DNA of 64,000 bases from Todiramphus chloris collaris (lineage: Eukaryota; Chordata; Aves; Coraciiformes; Alcedinidae), in the NCBI GenBank assembly GCA_025345505.1, contig JANVCC010000020.1, positions 51,943,523 through 52,007,522 on the forward strand. The letters run 5' to 3'. How positions within the stretch are numbered: the stretch's first letter is position 1; each line of letters starts with the position of its first letter. Below, piece by piece: positions 50,301 through 61,000 of the stretch. The translations under genes were made by a program, and so were the position numbers. The notes under the pieces were generated by a model that was given only the letters and a program-made list of their open reading frames with translations, did no database searches and was not told the DNA's origin.

Positions 50301-51029
50301 TTCACATTTGTAGCATTCTGTTGCATTTTTTTCACTGTTTTATTGCCTGTTTAATGAATAACCGTGTCCCCTTGTTTTTCTTCTGTTTGGGTTTTTTTCC
50401 AACCTCCCTTCTGCCTGCTATATTTGGCTCCAGTTCTTGCATGTGAAGAGGCAGTGAACAGCTGCTGCTTAATCACCTTCTCCAGGCTACCCCAGTTACT
50501 ATGATCCTTCATCACAATATTTTAAGTCATAATTATTATAGTTGATATTTAAAAATATTTAATGCTAATTAATGAAAGACAGTGGGCTTTTTGGGGTATT
50601 TAATGGTTTCTCTATATTGATTAAAGCTATGTGCTGAGTTTCTGGAGCCCTTAGTGAGGTTTGAAGGAAAACCTACTGGAGTTTTCTGTTACGAGAAGAG
50701 GGTGGTGTCCATGTATTCATATAAACACAGGTAATTATTAGATTATCAAAGGGGTGTGTAGAGCTGCATTTTCTTTGTTTTGATTTTTTACAACTCCAAG
50801 GTAGTACCTTTGATCTGCTCTTGTGGTTTATGTTGCACCCAGGAAGCAGCCAGCGCTCTGTTTTCCAGGGCGAGTTTTATCTGTGCAGCTCTTGGGAGAG
50901 AGGACCATCATCTACATAGCAAGCACCACTTTTTCTTAATGCAGTGCTGCTGCTTATGTGGTCAGACAACTCATTTTTCAAAGGGCAGTACACTATAGAT
51001 TATTTCCATCTATTTTACATCATGAATGT

Positions 51030-51081
51030 TTTGCTTTGCATTTGCCTTCATGTAATTTGCTTTACATTTGCGTTAATATGT
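51030..51081 (+). repeat. Diverged tandem duplication, 26-bp unit x2
   Basis: TTTGCTTTGCATTTGCCTTC and TTTGCTTTACATTTGCGTTA begin two units spaced 26 bp apart. About 20 of 26 positions agree, so this is an older duplication than those at 9861 and 33544. Confidence 0.6.
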
Positions 51082-54000
51082 TGGCTCTAAGAGAGGTGGG
51101 CATCCCTCTTCATATTGGGCATATCTCCTGGGGTGCTGAACCTTCATAGTTAATATTTGTGTGCTCTCTAGGGTGGTGTAGTTCTGAGGAGCGGTAGAGA
51201 CATACTGAAACGTCCATTATTGGATAAGCTGTCTTTTCTAGCTGGCATTGAGTAACTTGCACAAGAACCTGCCTTAATAAACTGCACATTATTCAGCAGT
51301 CATAGCAGAGAGGTCAGTGCCACACGCTTGCCCCTTTCTGACCTGTATGCTTCATCCACATCCTGCCTCGTGTGTTTAGACAGTGTTGATACAAATTTCA
51401 CAAACTTTTCAGAATCCCTCTCGCCTGTAGGTGACTCCAGCTGCCTGGTTTTGTGAAGAAAAGGAACAGTCAACAAGATAATATAAACCAGTGATTTTCA
51501 TAAAATCTTCATCATGGATGATGATGGTTTATTTAATGATGGCAGGCAAAACAAGAAAGAAGAAAAAAGCCACTGAGAAAAGAGAATGGTTCATGAAATG
51601 GACCTCAGAAGTTCTCATGGTTGTCTTCCTCATCCTGTGATAGTCCTCTTCATAGCAGATCTCCCCTGACAGGGATATGGTGTGCTATTTCATAGCAAAA
51701 CTTTTTTCCAAAATTTCCAATACATATTTTAAAGATGTATTTGTTTATTTATTTATAAAATGTGATTGTGGCTGATAAGGTAACATGGCCCCAGTTTACC
51801 AAAGCACTTAAGCATGGGCTAAAGAGCCCTGGTGAACAAATGGCTGATAGAGAAATTTCTTTAGTGGTCTGACTTAAAAATCCATTTTCCTTTTTTCTGG
51901 TATCTCATTTTCTTGCAAATTGCCATTTGTTAGTCCTAACATTCCCTTGCCTTCAATATAACATTGCAGCATTAGAACAACCGGTGTTTGGGCTGGCTTT
52001 GTGGGGTACAGTTTGGAAGAATTTAGTGCCCCTAAGCTGCAGCACTGTGCCCCTCCCTTTGCAATTTGCTTGTGCTTAGCAGTTTGAAAATTGGTCATTG
52101 GGCCCCGAGGATGTACATACTTACTCCGTTAATTCTGGGACACCCATGTTGTTAAGAGCGCAGTTGGCCTTTACCGCCTAGGTAGAACACGCTGCATTCA
52201 GCGAGGCTTTTATGCTCTCTCTTACTTGGATTTTAGGATGTCATGCCTTGGTGACCAGATTGAGAGGAACTTCATTTGCCTTTCACAGTGAATTTATGGC
52301 CCTTGGCCAAATTAAGTTCACATACTCTCCTGATGCAATATGTGCATGGGCGTGGAAGCACAGATAGAAGTTCTGGCTTTCCTATAATGGGATAATGGAA
52401 AGTCTGTAGGGAATGGGACAATAATTTCCCCATTATGAATAGGCCTAGGAAATGAGTTTTTGGTTTCACTAATATAAATCTTCTCTATGCCCACTCAATT
52501 TACTATCCACTGTGCCTCTGGGTCTGCACTAAGAAGTGCTTCTGCACTTGCCTAGACTGATTAAGATTTGTATAAATAGGTGCTTTCTATATGAAATGTA
52601 TTTTGGCACTGTATTGACGTTGGAATATATTACTCTTCTAGCCTTTAACAGTTGAACAAATTTAAATAAAATGATGGTTCATTTTTACAAGGTGATAAAA
52701 TGAACATAATTGGGTTAATATCTTAATCTGGAAGCCTGGAATTAGATTACACATACCTGTATGCACAAAATTTGATTAGAGAAAATCAGATTTTCCATTT
52801 CACTCATTCCTTTTGTGACCTTTGGATATTCCATCTTGTTGCCTAGAAAGAGCTGGTTCAGACCAGCCAGTCCAAATCTGGTGGTGTCACTCATTCCTCC
52901 CATCAGTTGCTTTTTGTCCATACTGTTTTCTTGCTCTGAGAGAACACTTGTTTTCCCTTAATATTGCTAAACAAATTTCCTGTAGAAATGGCAGTAACAT
53001 GAAGAGAGTTTTACTACTGCTTTGGCAGGTGGCTTTCACAATTATTTTCTGGCAGAAAAAAATAAAATTGACTGAGATGAATTCTGGACTACTAGCAGTG
53101 GTTAGTTTGTCTTCCTAGTGGAGTTATTTTGCTTATCAGTCTTTGGTTTTCTTCTATTAAAAAAAAATTAAAAAATCTGTTTTCTGTCACAAAAAATACC
53201 ACAGTGGGGGTCATTGCAAAAGGTTGTCCAGTCACTGAGAGGTCAACAACTTCTATCACCAGGGCTTTACGAACAGAACAAAAGCTGCCAGAACCTACTC
53301 CCGGACATGCTAAATTTATTACTGCTGCTTCTTTATGTGACTGGAAGCTGCAGTAACATCACTCTGTTTTACATAAAATAATTTCAGTGGCAAAAATTAA
53401 AAAAAAATGAGAAGGCACAGCTTGTTGAGTTTTGTGCTTGGACTCATAAGCAGGGGTCGTTACTGATGTATTTTAAATCCCTAATTGTTGCTGATCTCGT
53501 TATTACTAGTTTTTCAGTATGGGGTGGGATATGACTTGGAGAAATACACTCTTGTGCTGAGTATCCAGGTTCCACAGTGAATACTACATAGTTGGTTGAC
53601 TAGAAAAAAGATATGTAATGTGTCTTGCTGTGTTGTGCCAGAGCCTCAACCCTGCTCTATAGAAGAATCTTCCTGAAGGTAGCAATTGGGACAGGTCCAA
53701 GAGAAAATATTTTCAGTGCATCCCTTGACCTCTGTTTGCCACTGCTGGAGTAAGTGGGGAGCCGTGAGGGGCCATCTGAGAGAAGCAGTTTGGTCCCCAC
53801 ATGTTCGTTACAGAACTGGAATCTCTGCTCTTTTGGACAATACACAAAGTCAGACTACTCTACTAAGATGTGTTTGAGTTATATTTCAGTCTCAGGGGAC
53901 AGTCACTACAAGAGCAAATTATTGTCCTGTAGCTTCATCCCAGTGAATTTGCATCATATGCAATCTGATAGAGATGTGAGATATGGGCTTTCACGAAAAT

Positions 54001-54399
54001 AAAACATTATGAAAGGAAGGATGCATAAGGAGGCATTTTTAAAGACTTCCAGACAACCTCCATGAAAATCCAAGAGCTTGGCTCCTCACAGGGGAAAGGG
54101 GGTTTTGTTCCATTGATTATGTTTTCTGTTTTTTATAAAGCACTGCCTACTCTGTGTACACTTAGATCTTATCACACACACACCCTCTTGCACACACTTT
54201 ACTGTCCACTTCCTCGTTATTCTAATAGTTTATTCTGGGTTTGGCAGATTTGGTGTCTCTGTTGAATTGTGCAGCATTGTGTTGATGTGCCTCTACCACA
54301 TGCTTCTTTGTAGCTGCTCCTTTGCTCTCTTAAAATATTGAAATACTGCCCTGGGGACCGCCAGGTGACATTTGTGACGTGCTCATGATAAGGCATGTT

Positions 54400-54620
54400 A
54401 AATAAATTCTAATTAATTTATTGCCCCTTCAGGTTGAAACACTTATATACGACTAATTTAAATGTTGACAGCAGTTTAAAAGCTTAAATACCAATCACTG
54501 TTCCAGGAAAAAAAAGTTGTTTTAAATTAATCACTTAAAATTAAAATTAAACATAGTCAAGTTTAGCAATTCAGTAGACTATTTAAATAGAGCATCAGTT
54601 TAATATATCTGGAAGACTCT
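54400..54620. promoter_or_regulatory. Homeodomain-core-rich A+T block
   Basis: The block has repeated homeodomain-type cores (CTAATTAATT, TTAAATTAATCACTTAA, ACTAATTTAAA) in mixed-sequence DNA without simple repetition. This texture is seen in some developmental enhancers, but base composition alone produces many such cores. No conservation data are available. Confidence 0.12.
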
Positions 54621-56096
54621 AGTGTTTGAATGAACAAATTAAGGCATCAATGCTCACTATTTAGACTTTTAAGGATAAAATAATGTCAGAGCTGAAGGTT
54701 GGCAAAAGTTCTTTCTTCTAGGACTTGTTCATCAGCCCTTTGTGTTGTGGTGAGGAGGCACAGTAGCCTTTCCCCTGCATGACGAATGATGCTGTGCTAC
54801 ATGATGTTGATTCCTGCGCCCTGGCACACACACAAGGAAGTTTATATGAAAAGTTCAGCTTATGTTCTAGTAGGGGTGAACTTTTTCCTACTGTTCCAGG
54901 TCTTTTTCTGCCTGTAGGTCTATTAGTAGCAATTTTAGTCAGTAGAATCAGTGACAGTAAAATGCTGTGGCATCGCTCACTTCTGGTTTTAGATTTTAAT
55001 TTGCTTTTTGTTACTGTCTGATGCTGTGCAAACTTTGTCTGTGCCTATCTTCTATCATAAAACTGGTTTGCAGTGATTAATTCAACCTCAAAAGTTCAGG
55101 CTGATTTTTAGTAAAGATTTTTATTGTTATTGTTAACAGATAGTATGTATTACTAGTATTATATTGCAGTATTATGTCTGTCATTGTAACAGGCATAAGG
55201 GAATGCAGATGAAATTATTCTCATGTTTTCAGACATTTCTGTATTCCTTATCCTGTACAGGTTTGTATTGATGACATATAGTGCTTTTCTATGTAAACAT
55301 ATATTGAATTGCAGATGCTCTCCTTTTAAATAATGTTTGTTATTGTGGACTGTTGACCAGTGTATGATTGAAGCTGAAAAAATGAACTCAAACTTCGCTT
55401 GTCTAAGGCATGGACTGCAAGTGTGCACAGAAGATACAGCAATGATGCCGTATCTTGCATGTTTGCACTTTGGATGCTGCTAGATGTGTTTTCTTAGAGA
55501 AAAACTGTCACAGAACTTATAATGAACCACATTTAGACAGTGAAAATAATTTAGGGGCACAAAAAGGAAGATTTTATCCAGAAAGACTTAAAAGATTGTT
55601 TTCCCTGTAGAGGAAGGTGTAGAAAACATTGAATAGTTGTTATATACACAACATGGGTGTGAGAACTTGGTTTGTTTGTGGCACACAAGGAAAAGGTGGG
55701 AGAAATGAAACTGAACAAGCTACAGCAAGAAAAAGCTGATATAAAAAACAGATAATGTCTGATTAGTTATAACTTAAAAATATTAGAGCAAGCTTTTAAA
55801 AGAAGTAAAAATAAAAGGTGAGAGGGGAGATTCTAGGATTAGACCTTTGTAGGGTCAATAGTTACACATCGAGGGAGAAGCTTCTCAAACTACTCAGTGT
55901 TCAGTGAAATGAATGAAACCATGTTTCCTCTGGGTATGTGTCCTTTGTCACCTGAATATCCCCAGTGAATTAACAGCAGCTCCTTTCTTTCTCCTCTCCT
56001 GGACTGCCCAGGAGACCCTTAGCTCTCTTGGGTCAAAAGACTCTGGCTTAGGTTAGGTATGATTTGGTTGATCAGCCTGTAAGTGGGATGTGATTG

Positions 56097-56173
56097 ATTG
56101 GCTGGACGCTGCCAAACGGGATGTATAGCTGCAGGCTATGGCCTGTCTTTCCCTTAGCAGAGGCATAAATATA
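56097..56173 (+). promoter_or_regulatory. Promoter-like CCAAT / TATA pair
   Basis: An inverted CCAAT box (ATTGG, 56097-56101, in TGATTGGCTGG) lies about 65 bp upstream of an A/T box CATAAATATA at 56164-56173. This is near the normal CCAAT-to-TATA distance of polymerase II promoters and would put a start near 56195. The following DNA has no recognisable coding exon. A promoter of a non-coding RNA or a decayed solo LTR are both possible, but I could not find LTR ends. Confidence 0.22.
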
Positions 56174-56928
56174 GGTGTTTCTTTACATGTGTGAGCTGGC
56201 TTTCATGATACTCTGGGAATGTAATTGTCTCTCAGACTTTCATGCCTTTTCATTTTAGTTTTGATGAAGTTGGTCGAAAGGTTCAAGAGTTGTGTTTTAA
56301 TGATGGAAGAAGGGAAACTGTCATGACCAGAGCAGTCACATAAACCTTCTTGCTATGTGAAACTAGACCTAAATGAGAAAACCTGGGTTTTGGAAATAAT
56401 TTAAATGACCCTGCTTCAAGGCAAAGACAAACTCAGATTATGTTTGCAACATGGAGAAAACGTTTCTCTTTAAGCATAGTGTTATCCCTTAACTGTGCCC
56501 ATGTGGACTACTTCTGTCTTCCTCAGAAAGTTCTGGTACTGGCCACAGTTGGTGAAATGACACTGAAGAAGCTGAATCACTGAGGTGATGTTGTCTGGCA
56601 GCTCCTAGACTGCTAAGTCATTAATCTACCACTTTGTCCTAGTTACTCTGATAAATACAGCTTACAAATATTCTTCTTTTTCTAAGGTTTTTTATGTGTT
56701 GATAATTTATTTTCTATGTGGTCAAAACATGTTTATTTCTTTTGAAAGATGCTATCAGGTAAATTTTAAACCAAAATGCTCTTGCATTAGGGAGCAGGAA
56801 TGGCTCGTGAAGGATGAGGAAGTGGTACCTTGCTACTTTCCTTCTTAAACACGCCTGAAGAGCAAATTGGAACAGCAGTCACTGATGTTTGAATGCAACA
56901 TATGTTCTGTGTTGATCCAGCTCTCTGC

Positions 56929-56938
56929 CCTTATAAGG
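56929..56938 (+). promoter_or_regulatory. Perfect CArG box (SRF site) CCTTATAAGG
   Basis: CCTTATAAGG is an exact palindromic match to the serum response factor consensus CC(A/T)6GG. Its last two G's overlap the start of the G-quadruplex motif at 56937. No recognisable gene start lies nearby, so any function would be distal. Confidence 0.4.
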
Positions 56939-56960
56939 GGGGAGGGGGGGGCGGGAGGGG
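56937..56960 (+). other. Strict G-quadruplex motif
   Basis: The tract is G6-A-G8-C-G3-A-G4: four guanine runs of at least three with single-base loops, the arrangement that forms the most stable quadruplexes. It is the strongest such motif in the window and lies in A+T-rich surroundings, next to the CArG box. Confidence 0.8.
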
Positions 56961-57889
56961 CTAAAAAAGATGCTGACAGGCCAGCATAGTTTTTGTGGTG
57001 TGTGATATGTGCCAAATTTCCAATGATCCAACAAAGCCATCTGCTTTCACATTTATCAAAGGTCAGTACTTAACGAATTCTAGCAGCACAGCTGAATTGA
57101 TTCACTGACATGAAGGTAATTATGAGCTCAGGTCCGAGTCAGGATGAAGGTATAGCAGTGAAAAATTCTGTATTTTGATGTCAATCCTTTATACTGTCTA
57201 AACCATACTAAACCCAAGTGTTGTTAAATTGTATATTTATTTCAGGGTATATGGACTTAGGTGTGGTCCACAAAACCAGCGGACTTTTGTGAGAGCATAA
57301 TTGACTTATAAGGAACATATAATAGTCTTATTTTCTAAGAAAACCAGAAATTAAAACAAAAAACTGGGAATCTGGAAACACTGCTTTGAAAAGGGAAGGA
57401 TCTGTTAGATTTCTTTCTGTCACAAAAACCAATAAAGCAGCACTCAATTCAGTTCTTAATTTTAATGCTTCCAAGCATATAGATTGTATAATTATATTTG
57501 TCTGTTAAAAGTCATTGATACAACTAATTTTGAGGACCTTTATGAAATGAAATTTTTTTCACTTAAATTTTCATTAGCTCCTCATATAAAAACAGCAGAA
57601 TCAGTTTTAGCATCTCTGGTTTGCACATGTGTCTCTATTTAGTCTAAAATTTGAAGCACTAGACTCTTTTTATGCACATTTTAAACTACGAGGTTATGTG
57701 GTTTTGAAGCATTACAACTATATGAGAGCCTCTTCTTATAAACAGAGCAATTGTAGCTTCAGAGTGAAATGTAAGGCTGAAGGGATGTACTAATACTCAG
57801 ATATAATCGACCATCATTGTGTGAGAGGCTGAACCAGGAGGATCAGAAGTTCCTTGATATTGTTATTTTATACACTGATATTATTCCAT

Positions 57890-58010
57890 GATATTACTCT
57901 GTTGATATCATTCCCATCTTACAGTTGAAGAAGGGAAAGCAAGTTGCACCTACCAGATATAACATAAAAGTGGAAGGCAGCATAACTAAATCAGTTCCTT
58001 GTATCCTTTC
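57890..58010 (+). mobile_element. Probable MIR SINE relic
   Basis: The string ATCATTCCCATCTTACAGTTGAAGAAGGGAAAGC resembles the conserved MIR phrase that reads roughly ATCCCCATTTTACAG-ATGAGGAAA. The next 60 bases keep the order of MIR landmarks: an AAGTTGCACC block, then ACATAAAAGTGG-AAGGCAG where the family has an AGTAAGTGGCAGAG core, then AACTAAATCAG. MIR is an ancient SINE shared by amniotes and rare but present in birds. Divergence is high and the edges are guesses. The open frame that starts at 57925 (no ATG) lies inside it and is probably not a gene. Confidence 0.5.
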
Positions 58011-61000
58011 CTCAGAAAATCTCCTGTGCCAGTTTGCCTATGAAATCTCCATTAAGTGCTTTGTAGAAATTATTTTCCCCATAACACAGAGTTTTTCTAG
58101 GAGTCTTCAAAGAGTAAGGCCCAAAATCCATTAATTTGCTCTTGAGCTTGAGTAAGTATGACATGTCCCACTTCTGCTTCTTCAGGAGGAAGAGAGAGAT
58201 TTGCTGACATATTAATCTTTACTGTAATTCTTAAAGCCAGAAAAGAGATACCTTTTTTTTTTTTATATTGTCCTTCATCATTATCCTTTGAAGAGAAAGC
58301 TTATATAGTCTTGATATTCATGAAGAGCTATTCTATCCCAACTTGAACTCTCATAAGGAAAACAACCTTTACTAAATCAGCAACATCCAAATTCTTCCCT
58401 TTCCACAAGAAAACATTCAGAGGTATTGATTACTTTTCCTCTTTTCTTTTTCTTGTGGTTTGCTCTAGTAAGACAGCAGTTAAATCTGTTCCTAAGGCTG
58501 ATGTTTCCTCAGTAGATTCAGATGCTAACTGTGGAAATGTATCTCATCTTGCAACCTAGTCAAACACAACAATATTTGGAAAGACAAATGTTTAGCAGGT
58601 TGTCCATTTTTTATCCTTTACATAGTAAAAGACTACACATCCCTCTGATCAAAGTTTTCATTACAGCAGAGAATTTGCCAGCTGACAAGACTCATTTAGC
58701 ATACTTTAATTATTCCTTCAGAAAACCATTTTACAGCTTGGAAGACATGTCTGTGTAAAACTCCCATCAGTCAGAACTGAGCAGAAGTTTTGCTTTTGAC
58801 TTAGTAAGGTCAGGATTGCATTCAGTAGTTTTTTTTCACACTTAGGTGGAAAACCAGAAACTCTTCCTATCAGTAACCATTAGCTGTGGAAATGCACTGG
58901 AATTATTGCTAAAGCTCTAATGGCCCAATCAATCAAAATGGTTCAAGTTATGAGGGCAGCTTGAGATACTGCCACTGTGTCTGCCAAACCAGGGCATCAC
59001 GACTCCCTTCCCTGGATTTCAGAATTTATTTATTCTCTCCATACAGCTCACTGTCTACCACTTTTGAGGAGAGGGTGAGAGGCATGAAAGGGGGGAAGAA
59101 ACAAGCCAAACCCACACTGCAAAATTCTTACCATGTCTGATTTTTACAGATCTAAAGCATAACCATTAAACCATGGTTGAATACATTGCTGTAAAATATA
59201 GGTATTAAGTTTGCTTCTTAGCTTTTCCCCTTTCTCCATAAAATTTCTGCTTGATTGGCTAGGATTCAGTGAAACCTCTCATTAGGGCACCATGGTTCAT
59301 TAGAGCTTAAAGAGGCATCACTGAAAATTGAATTGACTGTGCTGTGATTCGTGATTGTCTTATGTTACGCTACATCCTTCGCATGCGTCTTTCTGAACTC
59401 CGTACGATTTGTTAAAGAGTTAATTTGTTTAATAGTTAAACTCTAAATTGCAGAATTGGTAGAGAAATTCTATATCCAAAGACAAAACCCTAAAAGCTAT
59501 GATCTTTCTTTGTGCAATATTTTTCAGAAACTGTGCTGATAATCTGTACAAAACACCCATTTGCACATTTGGGTTTTCTTCCTTGTTTTTGATTTGAGAG
59601 ACTGAGAATTCCTTTGACTTGCTACTGCCATTAGCCAGATTGATAGTCAAAGAGGAACAAATGCCATCATGAAAACAAACTCTTTTTAGTCTTTAAAACT
59701 TTTGTCCCCACCCCCAATAAACGGAATAATAAAGCATAATTATGTTGGGTTTTTTTAATCAAAGTTAGAGTCAACGTTTGCCAGAGCACCAATGTGTTTC
59801 TACATGTGCAATTCATTGACAGTAAAATTAACTCTGTCCTGATTTGAATTGCGAAGTAAAATATATGGAAAGGGACGGGATCTAATTTAAGAAACAATGA
59901 CTGAATTGGTGACAGCAGCAACCACAGAAACATTTTCACATGTGCAGACACAGACACTTTTATTTGCCTCCCTGGGAGGACAGTTGTACCTATAAAATGC
60001 GGTTTGCTGGTGAAACAGGGAGGGGAGACGATGACACGTGAAATATTGTTACAGATAATAATTGACCTTTGCTCTGGAGTGATGATGATGTGACTGTATT
60101 TGACCTAGGAACTGGTTCCTTTTTACGCTCAAGCTAAAAAAATCAGTCATTTTGTGAAATTATTGCTCCTTGAAATGGCAGTGTCAGGGTTTTTTTTAAA
60201 TAAGCAAAAAAAATGTTCTTCCGAGGAATGAGGTCTTCCCTGCCTTGTTTTCGAGGTGCATGGGGACCTCTGCAGAAGAACTTTGTGGAAGAGAAACACG
60301 TGGTGGCTCTTCCTAGGAGTGAGACAGAATCTCCTTGGTCTGTTTTTGTGGAACCTGACTGAATGTGCTGGACCTGGGCTTGACTTGGATTCTGCCACAG
60401 TACGGGTAATGAAGGCAATCATGCCACACAGTGTCCGGCTGGGCTAAGACATCAACACCTCAATATTGCATTTCACACTTCTTTACTAGTCGCCAGACCT
60501 TGTCCTGCCCTATCTGGAAATTCCTTGCTGTAATAACTTAGTGGGTGATGACCAGATTTTCCAAAATATTAATTCCTTCTCATGTTTTTATAGTAGTCTT
60601 TTAATTGTCAGTAAATTTAAGGGGAGTACATAGCTGTAGTTGAACTGGGGAGTGATGTTTTGAGGTAGACGAACTGGTTCTAGGAGAGCTTGCCTCTGTT
60701 GTGAGTATCAGTGTTGTTTAAATTTGCTCTTATCAAGCCTCGGAATGAATATTTTAGCATTATTGTTGGTATCACATAAACTTGGGTTTATCTCAAATAA
60801 TAGAGAGGAAGAAGCATGATAATCTCCATTTTAATCTGTGTACTCTGTGAAATGAAACATCATGCAAAATTATTGGTTTTGTCTCTGAGGAGCTAGAGCA
60901 GACTGGTACAATGACATACATTTAATCAGAAGGAGTGTATTTAATAAGAAGGAATTATGTGACAAAAAATGGGACTAAATGACATGAGAACTGCTTATAG

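Larger units (their letters stand above)
37317..56090. other. Unique non-coding DNA with microsatellites
   Basis: Nearly 19 kb with no recognisable gene, RNA gene or large mobile element. Only simple repeats and small tandem duplications stand out, listed separately. The longest frames (about 97 codons at 39996-40289, 98 codons at 52822-53118) match no family I know. The first of these ends at a GGTAAGT donor-like string (40280-40286), without a convincing acceptor upstream. A homeodomain-core-rich block sits at 54.4-54.6 kb. Confidence 0.65.

Noticed and set aside
57925..58134. 69-codon plus-strand open frame
   Set aside because: It starts with TTG rather than ATG and lies largely within the probable MIR relic, so it is not called as a gene.
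60143..60422. Two overlapping 91-codon minus-strand frames
   Set aside because: They use different frames of the same DNA with no motif and no splice context; chance is the simplest explanation.
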